Counted from the stretch's first letter, positions 1 through 6,958 are shown. The stretch: DNA of 26,078 nt from Elusimicrobiota bacterium (GCA_016206405.1 JACQRQ010000021.1:1-26078), one strand, 5' to 3'. Translations and numbers: made by a program. Notes: generated from the letters alone by a model not told the origin.

Positions 1-71
1 CCCATCCTCGATGCGGCCTGAGCCGAAGCTCCGCAAATCCTGCCTTGCGATTTGGCTCCGCTTCCGTTAGT

Positions 72-137
72 AGAACTGGCTCACTTCTCGTTGGCGTCCG
101 GGCTTAATGGCCGCGGCCGTTCAGCCAGGCGTTAGAC
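72..137 (+). other. Degenerate attC-like recombination site
   Basis: The right end has a good R' core box, GTTAGAC at 131-137, matching GTTRRRY. The left side keeps only the AAC of the R'' box (74-76) followed by TGGCTCA, which partly pairs with TCAGCCA just before the right core. The middle of the stem is poor. By comparison with the two better sites downstream this would mark the left edge of the first visible cassette, with the cut after G131. It could also be a decayed site or a chance match. Confidence 0.4.
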
Positions 138-186
138 CCACCCAGTCAGCCAAAACCTCGCCGAGCACAAGGTACCCGTCTGACTG

Positions 187-215
187 TTGACAAAAGGCAG
201 ACAATAGGCTATACT
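187..215 (+). promoter_or_regulatory. Promoter of cassette 1, leaderless type
   Basis: A perfect -35 box TTGACA (187-192), a 17-base spacer and the -10 box TATACT (210-215, 5 of 6 to consensus). Six bases separate the -10 box from GTG at 222, so transcription should start at about the start codon itself. The promoter lies inside the cassette, so the toxin-antitoxin pair need not rely on an integron promoter. Confidence 0.8.
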
Positions 216-221
216 TTGATT

Positions 222-515
222 GTGAAGCCGATTCGTTGGAATCAGGATGAGGATGAATGGCTTCAAGCTAATCGAGGCATTGGATTCGACCTTGCAGCAC
301 TAAAGATTGGAAGCGGGGAGATTATTGCCCTGACTGAGCATCCCAATAAGGCACGCTACCCGCACCAAAAGGTGTATGTTTTGGAGTTCCATGGCTACGC
401 GTATCTCGTACCTTTCGTTGAAACAGAGGATGGGCTGTTTCTTAAAACAATTTTTCCAAGCCGACAGGCGACAAAGCTATATCTGGGCGGAGGTAAGCAT
501 GGCGAAACTCACTAA
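222..515 (+). CDS. Small toxin-like protein of cassette 1 (toxin-antitoxin pair)
   Basis: A 97-residue basic protein with no signal peptide or membrane segment. It has an alternating strand pattern and conserved-looking stretches such as HPNKARYPHQK and AYLVPFVE, ending in FLKTIFPSRQATKLYLG. This layout resembles small BrnT/RelE-like toxins that sit before a CopG/BrnA-type antitoxin; the family call is from memory and moderate. GTG at 222 (VKPIRW) is preferred over TTG at 216 because the -10 box ends at 215 and the transcript should begin near 222. The gene overlaps the next one by 17 bases, typical of a translationally coupled toxin-antitoxin pair. Its base composition is less GC-rich than the chromosomal genes downstream, which fits acquired cassette DNA. 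Confidence 0.65.
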   Translation: MKPIRWNQDEDEWLQANRGIGFDLAALKIGSGEIIALTEHPNKARYPHQKVYVLEFHGYAYLVPFVETEDGLFLKTIFPSRQATKLYLGGGKHGETH

Positions 516-771
516 GGAAGAAAGGGAACTTGAGCGCTCTTTTGGGCGTGGCGAATGGAAGCCGGTTCCAAAGTCGGAGGTTCAGCGCTATCAAGGTTAT
601 TTTCGCGAGGCATTGCAAAAGACCAAACGGATTAACCTCCGGCTATCGCCAAGAGATCTCGAGGGGGTGCAGCAGCGAGCCGTTGAGGAAGGCATTCCCT
701 ATCAGACATTAATGGCGAGCGTCATTCATAAGTATGTGACCGGACGTCTAGTAGACCGTCAGGGGGTCTAA
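499..771 (+). CDS. CopG/BrnA-like antitoxin of cassette 1
   Basis: A 90-residue protein starting at ATG 499 inside the end of the toxin gene. The N-terminal half is charged (LTKEERELERSFGRGEW). The C-terminal half reads KRINLRLSPRDLEGVQQRA, then EEGIPYQTLMASVIHKYVTG, which is a ribbon-helix-helix arrangement: one beta strand with alternating residues, then two helices. Such proteins bind both operator DNA and their partner toxin and usually repress their own operon. The TAA stop (769-771) lies inside the R'' core box of the attC-like site that follows, so the gene fills its cassette to the edge. The RHH fold is an inference from the residue pattern. Confidence 0.75.
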   Translation: MAKLTKEERELERSFGRGEWKPVPKSEVQRYQGYFREALQKTKRINLRLSPRDLEGVQQRAVEEGIPYQTLMASVIHKYVTGRLVDRQGV

Positions 772-841
772 CCAAGCGCTTATGCCGACCGGCGCTTTTT
801 ATGGAATCTTATAGCACCGGCGGCATAGCGTTGCGTTAGGC
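766..841 (+). other. attC-like site closing cassette 1
   Basis: R'' core GTCTAAC (766-772, fits RYYYAAC) and R' core GTTAGGC (835-841, fits GTTRRRY) bound a 76-base imperfect palindrome. Inside, TATGCCGaCCGG (781-792) pairs with CCGGcGGCATA near 817-827, and AAGCGCT faces GCGTTGC. Size, core boxes and an imperfect stem with unpaired bases all match integron attC sites. The predicted cut between G835 and T836 would make cassette 1 run from 132 to 835. Confidence 0.8.
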
Positions 842-877
842 CGAGATTGGAGCAAAGCGACTGTCACAGATAGCCCA

Positions 878-906
878 TTGAATAATTGCCGGAGTCGAGC
901 TATACT
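878..906 (+). promoter_or_regulatory. Promoter of cassette 2, leaderless type
   Basis: TTGAAT (878-883), a 17-base spacer and TATACT (901-906). Six bases (TTGGTT) lie between the -10 box and ATG 913. The arrangement is the same as in cassette 1, down to the same -10 sequence. Confidence 0.75.
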
Positions 907-912
907 TTGGTT

Positions 913-1095
913 ATGACCACGAAGCAGAAGGTAATCAAGGCGGTACAGACGCTGCCCAACAATGCCACCTATGAGGACGCCATGGAACGTCTCCTGGTTC
1001 TTGCCAAGATTGACAGGGGTCTGAAACAGCTGGAGGCGGGCGAGACGATTTCTCATGAGAAGATGAAATTGAAGATGAGGAAATGGTTGAAGTAG
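913..1095 (+). CDS. Small antitoxin-like protein of cassette 2
   Basis: A 60-residue, highly charged, probably helical protein ending in ISHEKMKLKMRKWLK. Short proteins with a GETISHE-type tail commonly precede ParE/RelE-family toxins, where the C-terminal tail wraps the toxin. An in-frame start exists at 886, but the promoter -10 box at 901-906 lies downstream of it and points to ATG 913. The gene overlaps the following toxin gene by 13 bases. Here the antitoxin comes first, the opposite of cassette 1. The exact antitoxin family is not recognised; the call rests mostly on size and partner. Confidence 0.7.
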   Translation: MTTKQKVIKAVQTLPNNATYEDAMERLLVLAKIDRGLKQLEAGETISHEKMKLKMRKWLK

Positions 1096-1379
1096 AATGG
1101 TCATCCCAGGCCTCCCAAGACCTGGAGTCTATCGTTGGATTCATCGCCAAAGACTCGCCTCAATACGCCCGCCTTTTCGCAGCAGACATCTTTCGTGTAC
1201 TCGATCGAATCGCAGCATTTCCAAATTCGGGCCGCGTCGTGCCTGAGTCCGGGAATCCAGCAATCCGTGAAGTCATTATGGGCAGCTATCGGGTGATGTT
1301 TAGGATTGGGAAGGAGAAGATTGGTCTTATCACAATCCATCACGGCGCGAGACTGCTGGATCCTGACAAGCTCAAGTAA
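1083..1379 (+). CDS. ParE/RelE-superfamily toxin of cassette 2
   Basis: A 98-residue protein with the usual RelE/ParE plan: VEWSSQASQDLESIVGFIA (strand and helix), a second helix SPQYARLFAADIFRVLDRI, the AAFPNSGRVVPE turn, then IREVIMGSYRVMFRIGKEK and IGLITIHHGARLLD as the C-terminal strands. ParE members poison DNA gyrase and RelE members cut mRNA on the ribosome; the sequence alone does not settle which, although the FPNSGRVVPE and YRVMFRI segments look more ParE-like. The start at ATG 1083 overlaps the antitoxin gene by 13 bases, which suggests coupling. An attC-like site begins 9 bases after the stop, so the pair forms a complete cassette with its own promoter. Confidence 0.88.
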   Translation: MVEVEWSSQASQDLESIVGFIAKDSPQYARLFAADIFRVLDRIAAFPNSGRVVPESGNPAIREVIMGSYRVMFRIGKEKIGLITIHHGARLLDPDKLK

Positions 1380-1388
1380 AGGGCTCCG

Positions 1389-1465
1389 GCCTAACCATTG
1401 GCTTGAGCGGACGGCGGCCTGGAGGAAGCCCAAATAGCCGCCGCTGGTCAGCCTCTGCGTTAGCG
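1389..1465 (+). other. attC-like site closing cassette 2
   Basis: R'' core GCCTAAC (1389-1395) and an R'-like core GTTAGCG (1459-1465; the last two positions leave consensus). Between them GGCTTGAGCGGACGGCGGC (1401-1419) pairs with GCCGCCGCTGGTCAGCC (1438-1454), with small bulges. Total 77 bases. The stop codon of the toxin gene is 9 bases upstream. No further attC-like site was found to the right, so this looks like the distal end of the array. Confidence 0.75.
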
Positions 1466-1534
1466 CTCGCGCAGTTGCAGCCCATTCTTCGTCCGAGGCG
1501 TCTGCACCAAACCGTGCAACTTTGGTTGCGCCCT

Positions 1535-1641
1535 TCGCAGAGCTTCGGGTACTAGCCGGGAGGCCCGTGGCCTCCAGCGTGCTTGCGCCTGCGGCGCCGG
1601 AGCAGGTGCCTCTGGCACGCCAGGTGCGCCGAGCTCTGCGA
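1535..1641 (+). repeat. Folded repeat element, copy A
   Basis: A perfect 10-base closing stem, TCGCAGAGCT (1535-1544) with AGCTCTGCGA (1632-1641), encloses two hairpins. Hairpin I is GGAGGCC/GGCCTCC (1559-1575). Hairpin II is CCGGAG/CTCTGG (1597-1615, with one G-U pair as RNA). They are 21 bases apart. Copy C near 18.5 kb has both hairpins at the same spacing on the other strand. No gene is supported in 1466-1993; this element, copy B and the promoter at 1959 are what that stretch holds. Confidence 0.75.
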
Positions 1642-1747
1642 GGTGCCGGACACCCCCGTCGCTGTTTTACATAGGAACACGCGGTGTTTTATTGAATTCA
1701 AAAGCATTCCGCCAAAAAGATAGCGTGGAATATTTCCGACGGGTGAC

Positions 1748-1897
1748 GCCGATGGGTTGTATCTGCCGAGGAGGTGAGCGAGTCCCGGTGGGACTCGCTC
1801 GGGCGCTACAGTCGCCGGGCTGGCCGTTCGCAGAGCTCACGGTACCTGGGGCGCCGGAGGCGCTTGCTCCGGCCGCAGGCAGATGTGCCCCATCGGC
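1748..1897 (+). repeat. Folded repeat element, copy B
   Basis: The ends pair: GCCGATGGG (1748-1756) with CCCATCGGC (1889-1897), and ATCTGCC (1761-1767) with GGCAGAT (1878-1884). Inside is a perfect 11-base hairpin GAGCGAGTCCC (1776-1786)/GGGACTCGCTC (1790-1800) and a hairpin CCGGAG/CTCCGG (1854-1872). It shares TTCGCAGAGCT (1827-1837) and the GGCGCCGGAG block with copy A, but its internal spacing differs, so it may be a composite or a diverged member. Confidence 0.65.
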
Positions 1898-1958
1898 GGC
1901 AGGCCCTGTCGGAGATAAAACGCTATCGTATAAGAGAATCAAGGAGGCCCTTAGGGCC

Positions 1959-1987
1959 TTGACAGATACTATTTGGAGCGGCATAAT
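1959..1987 (+). promoter_or_regulatory. Strong leaderless-type promoter of the zincin gene
   Basis: TTGACA (1959-1964, perfect), a 17-base spacer and CATAAT (1982-1987, 5 of 6). Six bases separate it from ATG 1994. A short palindrome, GGCCCTTAGGGCC, sits just upstream and touches the -35 box, so it could be an operator. Confidence 0.8.
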
Positions 1988-1993
1988 AACCGT

Positions 1994-3697
1994 ATGCGGA
2001 TCGCCCCTCTATCCAGGCTGATCGCCTTGCTGGCGCTTTTCCCCGTTATGGCCGCGCATGCCGCCGGAGAGGTGGAGGGGCTTCCGGGCGTTCCTCCAAA
2101 AACATCGGCGCCGGCTCTCGAAGTACAAAAGTCCACGGAAATCAAGACTTCAACGGAAGCGGCCAAGCCTCCCGATTGGGCCCTTGAGTTCATCTCCAAA
2201 GAGCAGTACGGCATCCTCAGCAAGGGCGAGAACCGTAATCATAAAGCCTTCGAGTCCGCGGCCCTCGATCCTTCCTGGCAATGGTCTCACCGCTATTATC
2301 TCCGGAAGGTGTATTTCCTGACGCCGGAGGAATTCGCGCCGCTCGATAAGAAGGCGCGCGGAAAAATTTTATTTGAATGGGCGCTGGAGCGCGAATCGGC
2401 GATGCAGGTTTTGGAAGGCGCGGAAAACGGTCTCGACCCGGCGCGGCTTAAACTTCTCAACCTTTACGCGCAGGCCGGTTATTACGGCCCCGATCTGACC
2501 GCGGCGCTTTTGGGGGAGGCTTCGCCGGTCGCCGAGGCGCTGCGCAAGGCGGCTTCGGAATCGGCGCAGGCCGCGGCCACGGCGGCGACTCCTGAAAAAT
2601 CGGCGATGGAGGCCGGCAAAGCTTTCGGCGATCTGGAAAACCAGGTGGTCGCCAAACTGAGGTTTAAACAGGCCTTCACGCCGGAATTGGGCGCGCCCGC
2701 CGATTACGGCTCCATCGATCAGGTTTACCGCTACGCCCGCATGATGGTCATGGACCCGACGGCGTTTCGCAAAGAGCGCCCGGACCTGTTTGAAAACGCG
2801 ACCGATGAGGAGCTCAAGGCCCAGTTGGCCGTCCGGGAAAAGTTGGGACATATTTTTCCCGCCATGGACAGGCTCCGGGAGCAAGGCCGGCTGCAAATCG
2901 AGTTCGGCGACGACATGGGCTCCGGGTTGCTGGGACTGCATACGATGACCAGCAGCAAGGACGTGCGGGGCCGGGCGACCTGGATGCTGCATGTCAAGCT
3001 TTCCTCTCAACTCAAGGACGTGGACCCGGCGCTTTTAACCGAGACGATGGTGCACGAGCTGCAGCACGCCTATGACCGGGCCGTCAACGTCGAGCGCTAC
3101 GGCCCTCCCATCGCCGAGGTGATTTATGGCTATCAAGAAAAGGAAATGAGGTCTTTTATCACCGGCGGCATCATGGGCTCGGCGTATCTGCGCGCTTATC
3201 ACACGGCGGCGGCGCGGCTTCCCGAAAATTCCAATGCGCAGATGATGGATTGGGAGATTGAAAAGTTGAGCCGGATTCATGTGCTTCAAGAAGTCAGCCC
3301 CGAGGATTATAAGCCGACGTTGGCCAAAATGTCCCGGGACGTTTTAAGGGAACGGGGATATGTCCATCCTTGGGGCGGGCGCAACGGCGTGCGCGAAATA
3401 CGCGACTTTTATCAGGAGGAGCTTCGCGACCTTTGGGCGGAGCGCGTCGCCGCCGCGCGCGGAGAGGCGGGGCTTGACGAAGAAATAAAAAAAGCCGCGC
3501 ATGACGACGCCTACCGGATCGCTCTCAGGGCCTTTAAGGGAAAGGAGGTGCGGGGCTTGGCGGTCATCGACCGCGGCATCGAACAGACCCGAAAAATGAT
3601 GGCGGCGCTCGATGAGGACGCGGAGCGCGGCCTCCAACTGAAAGCTTTGCCTTTGAAAAACGCGCGCGAAGTTCCGCCCCCGGGGGTCCAGAAATGA
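1994..3697 (+). CDS. Secreted HExxH (zincin-like) protein
   Basis: A 567-residue protein with a clear signal peptide (MRIAPLSRL, then a hydrophobic core, with cleavage probable after AAHA). Residues 354-358 are HELQH, an HExxH zinc-binding motif within a helix (TETMVHELQHAYDR). E384 in YQEKEMRSF, 26 residues on, is a plausible third ligand as in gluzincins. The region around residues 190-220 is Ala/Glu rich and probably helical; the C-terminal third is also helical and charged. I infer a periplasmic or secreted metalloprotease, or a protein keeping its fold. The family is not recognised. ATG 1994 is chosen over TTG 1973 because it gives a better signal peptide and lies where the promoter would start the transcript. 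It overlaps the next gene by ATGA. Confidence 0.75.
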   Translation: MRIAPLSRLIALLALFPVMAAHAAGEVEGLPGVPPKTSAPALEVQKSTEIKTSTEAAKPPDWALEFISKEQYGILSKGENRNHKAFESAALDPSWQWSHRYYLRKVYFLTPEEFAPLDKKARGKILFEWALERESAMQVLEGAENGLDPARLKLLNLYAQAGYYGPDLTAALLGEASPVAEALRKAASESAQAAATAATPEKSAMEAGKAFGDLENQVVAKLRFKQAFTPELGAPADYGSIDQVYRYARMMVMDPTAFRKERPDLFENATDEELKAQLAVREKLGHIFPAMDRLREQGRLQIEFGDDMGSGLLGLHTMTSSKDVRGRATWMLHVKLSSQLKDVDPALLTETMVHELQHAYDRAVNVERYGPPIAEVIYGYQEKEMRSFITGGIMGSAYLRAYHTAAARLPENSNAQMMDWEIEKLSRIHVLQEVSPEDYKPTLAKMSRDVLRERGYVHPWGGRNGVREIRDFYQEELRDLWAERVAAARGEAGLDEEIKKAAHDDAYRIALRAFKGKEVRGLAVIDRGIEQTRKMMAALDEDAERGLQLKALPLKNAREVPPPGVQK

Positions 3698-4254
3698 GGC
3701 GTCTGGTCTGGTCGCTTGTTTTTGGAATCAGTCTCGCCGGCGCGCATCCGGGAGACGCCCGGCTGCGCGCCACCGAGCTCAAGGACTTGGGAGTGCGGCT
3801 GGCCGTTCCCGCGGCGTGGAAGCTCGAGTCCAATTGGGCCAAGGAAGGCTGGGCCAGCCTGGTTTGGAATGAGGCGCAATCCGCCTCAGCCGCCTCCATC
3901 GACATTCTTTTCTATTCCGAGCAGTCCGCGCGGGGTTCCCGGGAAAAATTCGTGCGCAGTATCGAGCGCTTGACTGCGGCTCGGCCTTTATTGGAAAAGC
4001 CGCTGCGCGAAAATCTGCAGATATTCCGTGATGAGCGCTTGGGAAAGGCCCGGGTTTGGAAGGCGGTGATGGACTATACCGAGACTCTCAACGTCTATAC
4101 CGGCCGCATGCGCCAGGCCCCGGCGCGGGAGACCTATCTCATCCTGCCTCACCCCAGGGGCATCGTCGTGGTCCGCCTGCAATCCACCCAAAAACTGCAT
4201 GACCGTCTTCAAAAAACGCTTCTGGCGGTCGCCGAGTCCATCCATCCCATTTAA
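3694..4254 (+). CDS. Small secreted protein, partner of the zincin gene
   Basis: A 186-residue protein with a short N-terminal hydrophobic stretch (LVWSLVFGISLAGA) that looks like a signal peptide. The mature part begins with LGVRLAVPAAWKLES and contains several amphipathic strands and a C-terminal helix (LHDRLQKTLLAVAESI). The opening 'VRLAVPAAWK' followed by mixed strands and helices recalls PsbP/Mog1-like folds, but this is only a shape resemblance. It begins inside the stop of the HExxH gene (ATGA overlap), so the two are very likely translated from one mRNA and both act outside the cytoplasm. No catalytic motif is visible. Function unknown. Confidence 0.65.
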   Translation: MRRLVWSLVFGISLAGAHPGDARLRATELKDLGVRLAVPAAWKLESNWAKEGWASLVWNEAQSASAASIDILFYSEQSARGSREKFVRSIERLTAARPLLEKPLRENLQIFRDERLGKARVWKAVMDYTETLNVYTGRMRQAPARETYLILPHPRGIVVVRLQSTQKLHDRLQKTLLAVAESIHPI

Positions 4255-4261
4255 GTCCCTA

Positions 4262-4532
4262 AGGGCCTGTCAAACAATAACTGAGTCAATGTGGCCGAGG
4301 GGATTTTGGCCCAGGGCAAGGCGCGAAGCGCGAGCATACTTGAAAAGTATGTGAGCAATGAGCAACGCCGCCATGGGGCAAAAGCCACCGGCCCCTTCGG
4401 GGAGGGCCTATTTTGGGCGACTTCTTCGTTGCTCGATCGGTCACATAGCCGCAGCTATGCTCCCTCCTCGCGCCTCGAACTCACCTCAAACTCGGCCCTC
4501 CAAATTGATTCAGTTATTGTTTGCCAGGCCCT
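4262..4532. mobile_element. MITE-like palindromic element
   Basis: Terminal inverted repeats of 29 bases (4262-4290 and 4504-4532) differ at only two positions. Inner arms also pair, for example GAGCAACG (4360-4367) with CGTTGCTC (4427-4434). Each arm carries its own side hairpin: CATACTT/AAGTATG (4335-4351) and CATAGC/GCTATG (4444-4459). The centre has a GC-rich hairpin, GGCCCC/GGGG. No credible gene lies inside. The right end includes two bases of the symporter stop codon. It lies between converging genes and could end transcription from both sides. No clear target-site duplication was found. Confidence 0.7.
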
Positions 4533-6324
4533 AACTCTCGCGTTGCGGATCCATCAAAGTGAACAGCCAGGCTCCGGCCGCGGCCGCCATGGCCAGAAGC
4601 AAAGAGCCTTCTTTCCAGCGCAGAAAAACCAGATGGCCCAGGCCGAAGAGGGCGCCGTAGATGAGAAGCAGCCCGCCCAGCCATTTGGCCAGAAAGTCCC
4701 AGCCTAAAATCTCGCCGCCGTATTTTTCTCCGCGGGTGACGGGCCCCCAAAGGCCTCCCGGGCGCGCAAGCCGGTAGAAGCGCTCCAACTTTTCCTTCGA
4801 CACGGGAGCGGTCAATAATGTGGCCGACACCCAGACCGCGATGGAGACCGGCACGACCACCACGGCCTTGACGTGCAGAGGCGTCGAGGCCAGGGGGTAA
4901 CCCATGAAATCGGCTTCCGGCATCAGCCGTCCCAGGCAAAGCCAGCCGATCGTCAACGCGAGGGAGGACGCCAGCGCCGCGATTTCTGAGTAGGCGTTGA
5001 CCCGCCACCAGAACCAGCGGCCGATGAGGGCAAGCCCGACGCCGGAGCCCATCAGGTAGATGAATTGCCAGGCCTGCGAAATGGAGTCGATCCAATAAAC
5101 GGCCACATACGCCGCCGCGACGGCGATGGCCGCGCCGGCGGCGCGGGCGACGAAGATATAGTGCTTTTCCGGGGCGCTGGGCCGGATGAAGCGGCGGTAG
5201 ACGTCGTGGATCAGATAGCTGGTGCTCCAGTTGACGTGGGTGTCGATGGTGGACATGAAAGCGCCGAAAAAATACACGACCATCAAGCCGGCGTATCCCG
5301 GGCGGAGCACGGCCTTCATCACGAGCGGGTAGCCGGCCTTGTCCTTGAAAGCGTGGGCGGAAAGGTCCGGGAAAAGCGCCATCGAGGCCAGGCCCACGAT
5401 GATCCAGGGCCATACCCGCAGCGCGTAGTGGGCCACGTAAAACCAAAGCGTGCCTAAAAGGGCGTGCCTCTCGTTTTTGGCCGAGAGCATTCTCTGGATG
5501 ATGTAGCCGCCTCCGTCGGCGTCGTGGGAGGACCACCACAACAGGCAGACATAAATCATAATTTCCGAAAAAGGCGTATGGATGGAACTCAAATCCGCGG
5601 CCGGAAGAAAGCGCAGGGTCTCCGGATGGAAGCCGGGAAGGGCTTGGACCTTGGACAAAAGCGCCGCCATGCCGCCGCAGTGGCTCACCGCGAAAAACGC
5701 CAGAACCAAGGAGCCGGCCATGGCCACGCCGAACTGCATCAAGTCCGTCACCACCACGCCCCAGAAGCCGGATGAGAGGGTGTAAATCATGGTAATGGCC
5801 AGGCAGACGCCGATGGCCGGGCCCTCCGGAACGTCGAGCAGCACCGCCGTCACCGTGCCCATGCCCTTGATCACCCAGCCCATGACGATGAGATTGTGGC
5901 CGATGGAGAAATACAGGGCCTTAAAGCCTCTCAAGAAGGCCGCGGGCCGCCCTTCGTAGCGGAGTTCGATGAGCTCGTTGTCGGTCAGCACGCCGACGCG
6001 GCGCCACAGGGGGGCGAACAGAAAAACGCCCAGCATGGAGCCCACGCCCAAAGACCACCAATACCAGTTTTTCCAGATGCCGCCGACTCTCAAGAATTCG
6101 GTGATGGCCAAAGGCGTGTCGGAAGCGAAGGTGGTGGCCACCATGGAGGTTCCCAAAAGCCACCACGGGAGATGGCGGCCGCTGATGAAATAGGAGTCCG
6201 TGCTTTCGGACGCGCGGCGGGAAAATATCACGCCGACCGCCACGCATACGGCGAAGTAGACCGCGACGATTCCCCAATCCAGGACGGTTAGATGCATGGT
6301 CAAGGACGAACGCGCCGCCCCCAT
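4531..6324 (-). CDS. Sodium:solute symporter (SSS family)
   Basis: A 597-residue integral membrane protein with about 13 or more hydrophobic segments. The N-terminal part shows the SSS pattern: DWGIVAVYFAVCVAVGV, then SYFISGRHLPWWLLGTSMVA, where FxxGRxLPWW followed by a Ser/Thr-rich helix is characteristic of the family. Later GFWGVVVTDLMQFGVAM and YFFGAFMSTIDTHVNWS match family landmarks. Members use the sodium gradient to import sugars, amino acids, vitamins or organic acids; the substrate cannot be read here. It is about 50-100 residues longer than many members, with extra C-terminal helices. The start could also be ATG 6296-6294 (MHLTVLDWG), which removes ten poorly typical residues. It is divergent from the ECF sigma operon. 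Confidence 0.9.
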   Translation of the reverse strand: MGAARSSLTMHLTVLDWGIVAVYFAVCVAVGVIFSRRASESTDSYFISGRHLPWWLLGTSMVATTFASDTPLAITEFLRVGGIWKNWYWWSLGVGSMLGVFLFAPLWRRVGVLTDNELIELRYEGRPAAFLRGFKALYFSIGHNLIVMGWVIKGMGTVTAVLLDVPEGPAIGVCLAITMIYTLSSGFWGVVVTDLMQFGVAMAGSLVLAFFAVSHCGGMAALLSKVQALPGFHPETLRFLPAADLSSIHTPFSEIMIYVCLLWWSSHDADGGGYIIQRMLSAKNERHALLGTLWFYVAHYALRVWPWIIVGLASMALFPDLSAHAFKDKAGYPLVMKAVLRPGYAGLMVVYFFGAFMSTIDTHVNWSTSYLIHDVYRRFIRPSAPEKHYIFVARAAGAAIAVAAAYVAVYWIDSISQAWQFIYLMGSGVGLALIGRWFWWRVNAYSEIAALASSLALTIGWLCLGRLMPEADFMGYPLASTPLHVKAVVVVPVSIAVWVSATLLTAPVSKEKLERFYRLARPGGLWGPVTRGEKYGGEILGWDFLAKWLGGLLLIYGALFGLGHLVFLRWKEGSLLLAMAAAAGAWLFTLMDPQRES

Positions 6325-6338
6325 CCTACAAAATTAAT

Positions 6339-6347
6339 TGCTATGAT
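6339..6347 (+). promoter_or_regulatory. Extended -10 promoter of the sigma/efflux operon
   Basis: TG-C-TATGAT (6339-6347) is an extended -10 motif (TGnTATAAT type) in an AT-rich pocket between divergent genes. No good -35 box is present at the usual spacing, which extended -10 promoters tolerate. A purine-rich GGGGGG (6366-6371) follows as a possible ribosome-binding site. Confidence 0.5.
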
Positions 6348-6404
6348 TTTTAAAAATTAGCCGTCGGGGGGCGCTGCATCGAAGACGCTGAAATCATCCG
6401 CGAA

Positions 6405-6944
6405 GTGAGGGCCGGACGGCGGGAGCTTTTCGCCGAGTTGGTCCGCAGATACCAGGACCGCATCCTCGGCCTGTGCGCCTCCATTCTTTCCGACCGCAGC
6501 CAGGCGGAGGACGCCGCGCAGGAAATTTTCATCAAAGCCTTCAGGGCTTTGGATGATTTCCGCGGCGGCGCGGCGTTTGCCACCTGGCTTTACCGCGTCG
6601 CCTCCAACCATTGCCTCGACCTGCTGCGCAAGAAATCCCGTCAAAAAACCGACTCCTTGGAGATGTTGGCCGAAAGGGAGGGGGAAAGGTTTGAGAAGCT
6701 TTTTGCCGCTCCGGACCCGGCCGGCTCTTTATTGGAGAGGTCCGATCTTGTCGAGAGGGCGCTGTCCCGGTTGCCCCCGGATTACCGCCTCATCTTGACC
6801 CTGCGCGAGTCCCAGGGCTTAAACTACAGGGAAATCGCGCAAGTCTTGAATTGCTCCCTGGATGCCGTCAAAGCCCGCCTGCGCCGGGCGCGCAAGGAGC
6901 TGGAGGGAAATTTGCGACACTTTTTGGGTTCGGAAAACGTCTAA
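6405..6944 (+). CDS. ECF-type RNA polymerase sigma factor
   Basis: A two-domain sigma-70-family protein without regions 1 and 3. Region 2 runs from FAELVRRYQDRILGL through SQAEDAAQEIFIKAFRALDDF to ATWLYRVASNHCLDLLRK. Region 4 has LSRLPPDYRLILTLRESQGL, then NYREIAQVLNCSLDAVKARL as the helix-turn-helix that reads the -35 box. The first standard in-frame start is GTG 6405, but homologous-looking coding continues upstream in frame (IEDAEIIREV, a usual ECF N-terminus) to about 6378, where the codon is ATC behind GGGGGG. So the annotated start is probably short by nine residues. The gene lies 14 bases before a zinc-finger anti-sigma gene, its likely inhibitor. Confidence 0.93.
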   Translation: MRAGRRELFAELVRRYQDRILGLCASILSDRSQAEDAAQEIFIKAFRALDDFRGGAAFATWLYRVASNHCLDLLRKKSRQKTDSLEMLAEREGERFEKLFAAPDPAGSLLERSDLVERALSRLPPDYRLILTLRESQGLNYREIAQVLNCSLDAVKARLRRARKELEGNLRHFLGSENV

Positions 6945-6958
6945 ATAGCGAGGCCGCC

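Noticed and set aside
1934..1964. Similarity of CCCTTAGGGCCTTGACAGATA to the end of the palindromic element at 4259
   Set aside because: The match is short and partly explained by a GGGCC palindrome and the -35 box. There is no second arm nearby, so a second copy is not supported.
1667..2021. Short open frames on both strands between the cassettes and the zincin gene
   Set aside because: They run through the folded repeat element B, and their residue make-up follows the palindromes. No start signal fits.
4291..4707. A 138-residue plus-strand frame crossing the MITE-like element
   Set aside because: Most of it is palindromic element sequence and the rest lies antisense to the symporter gene.
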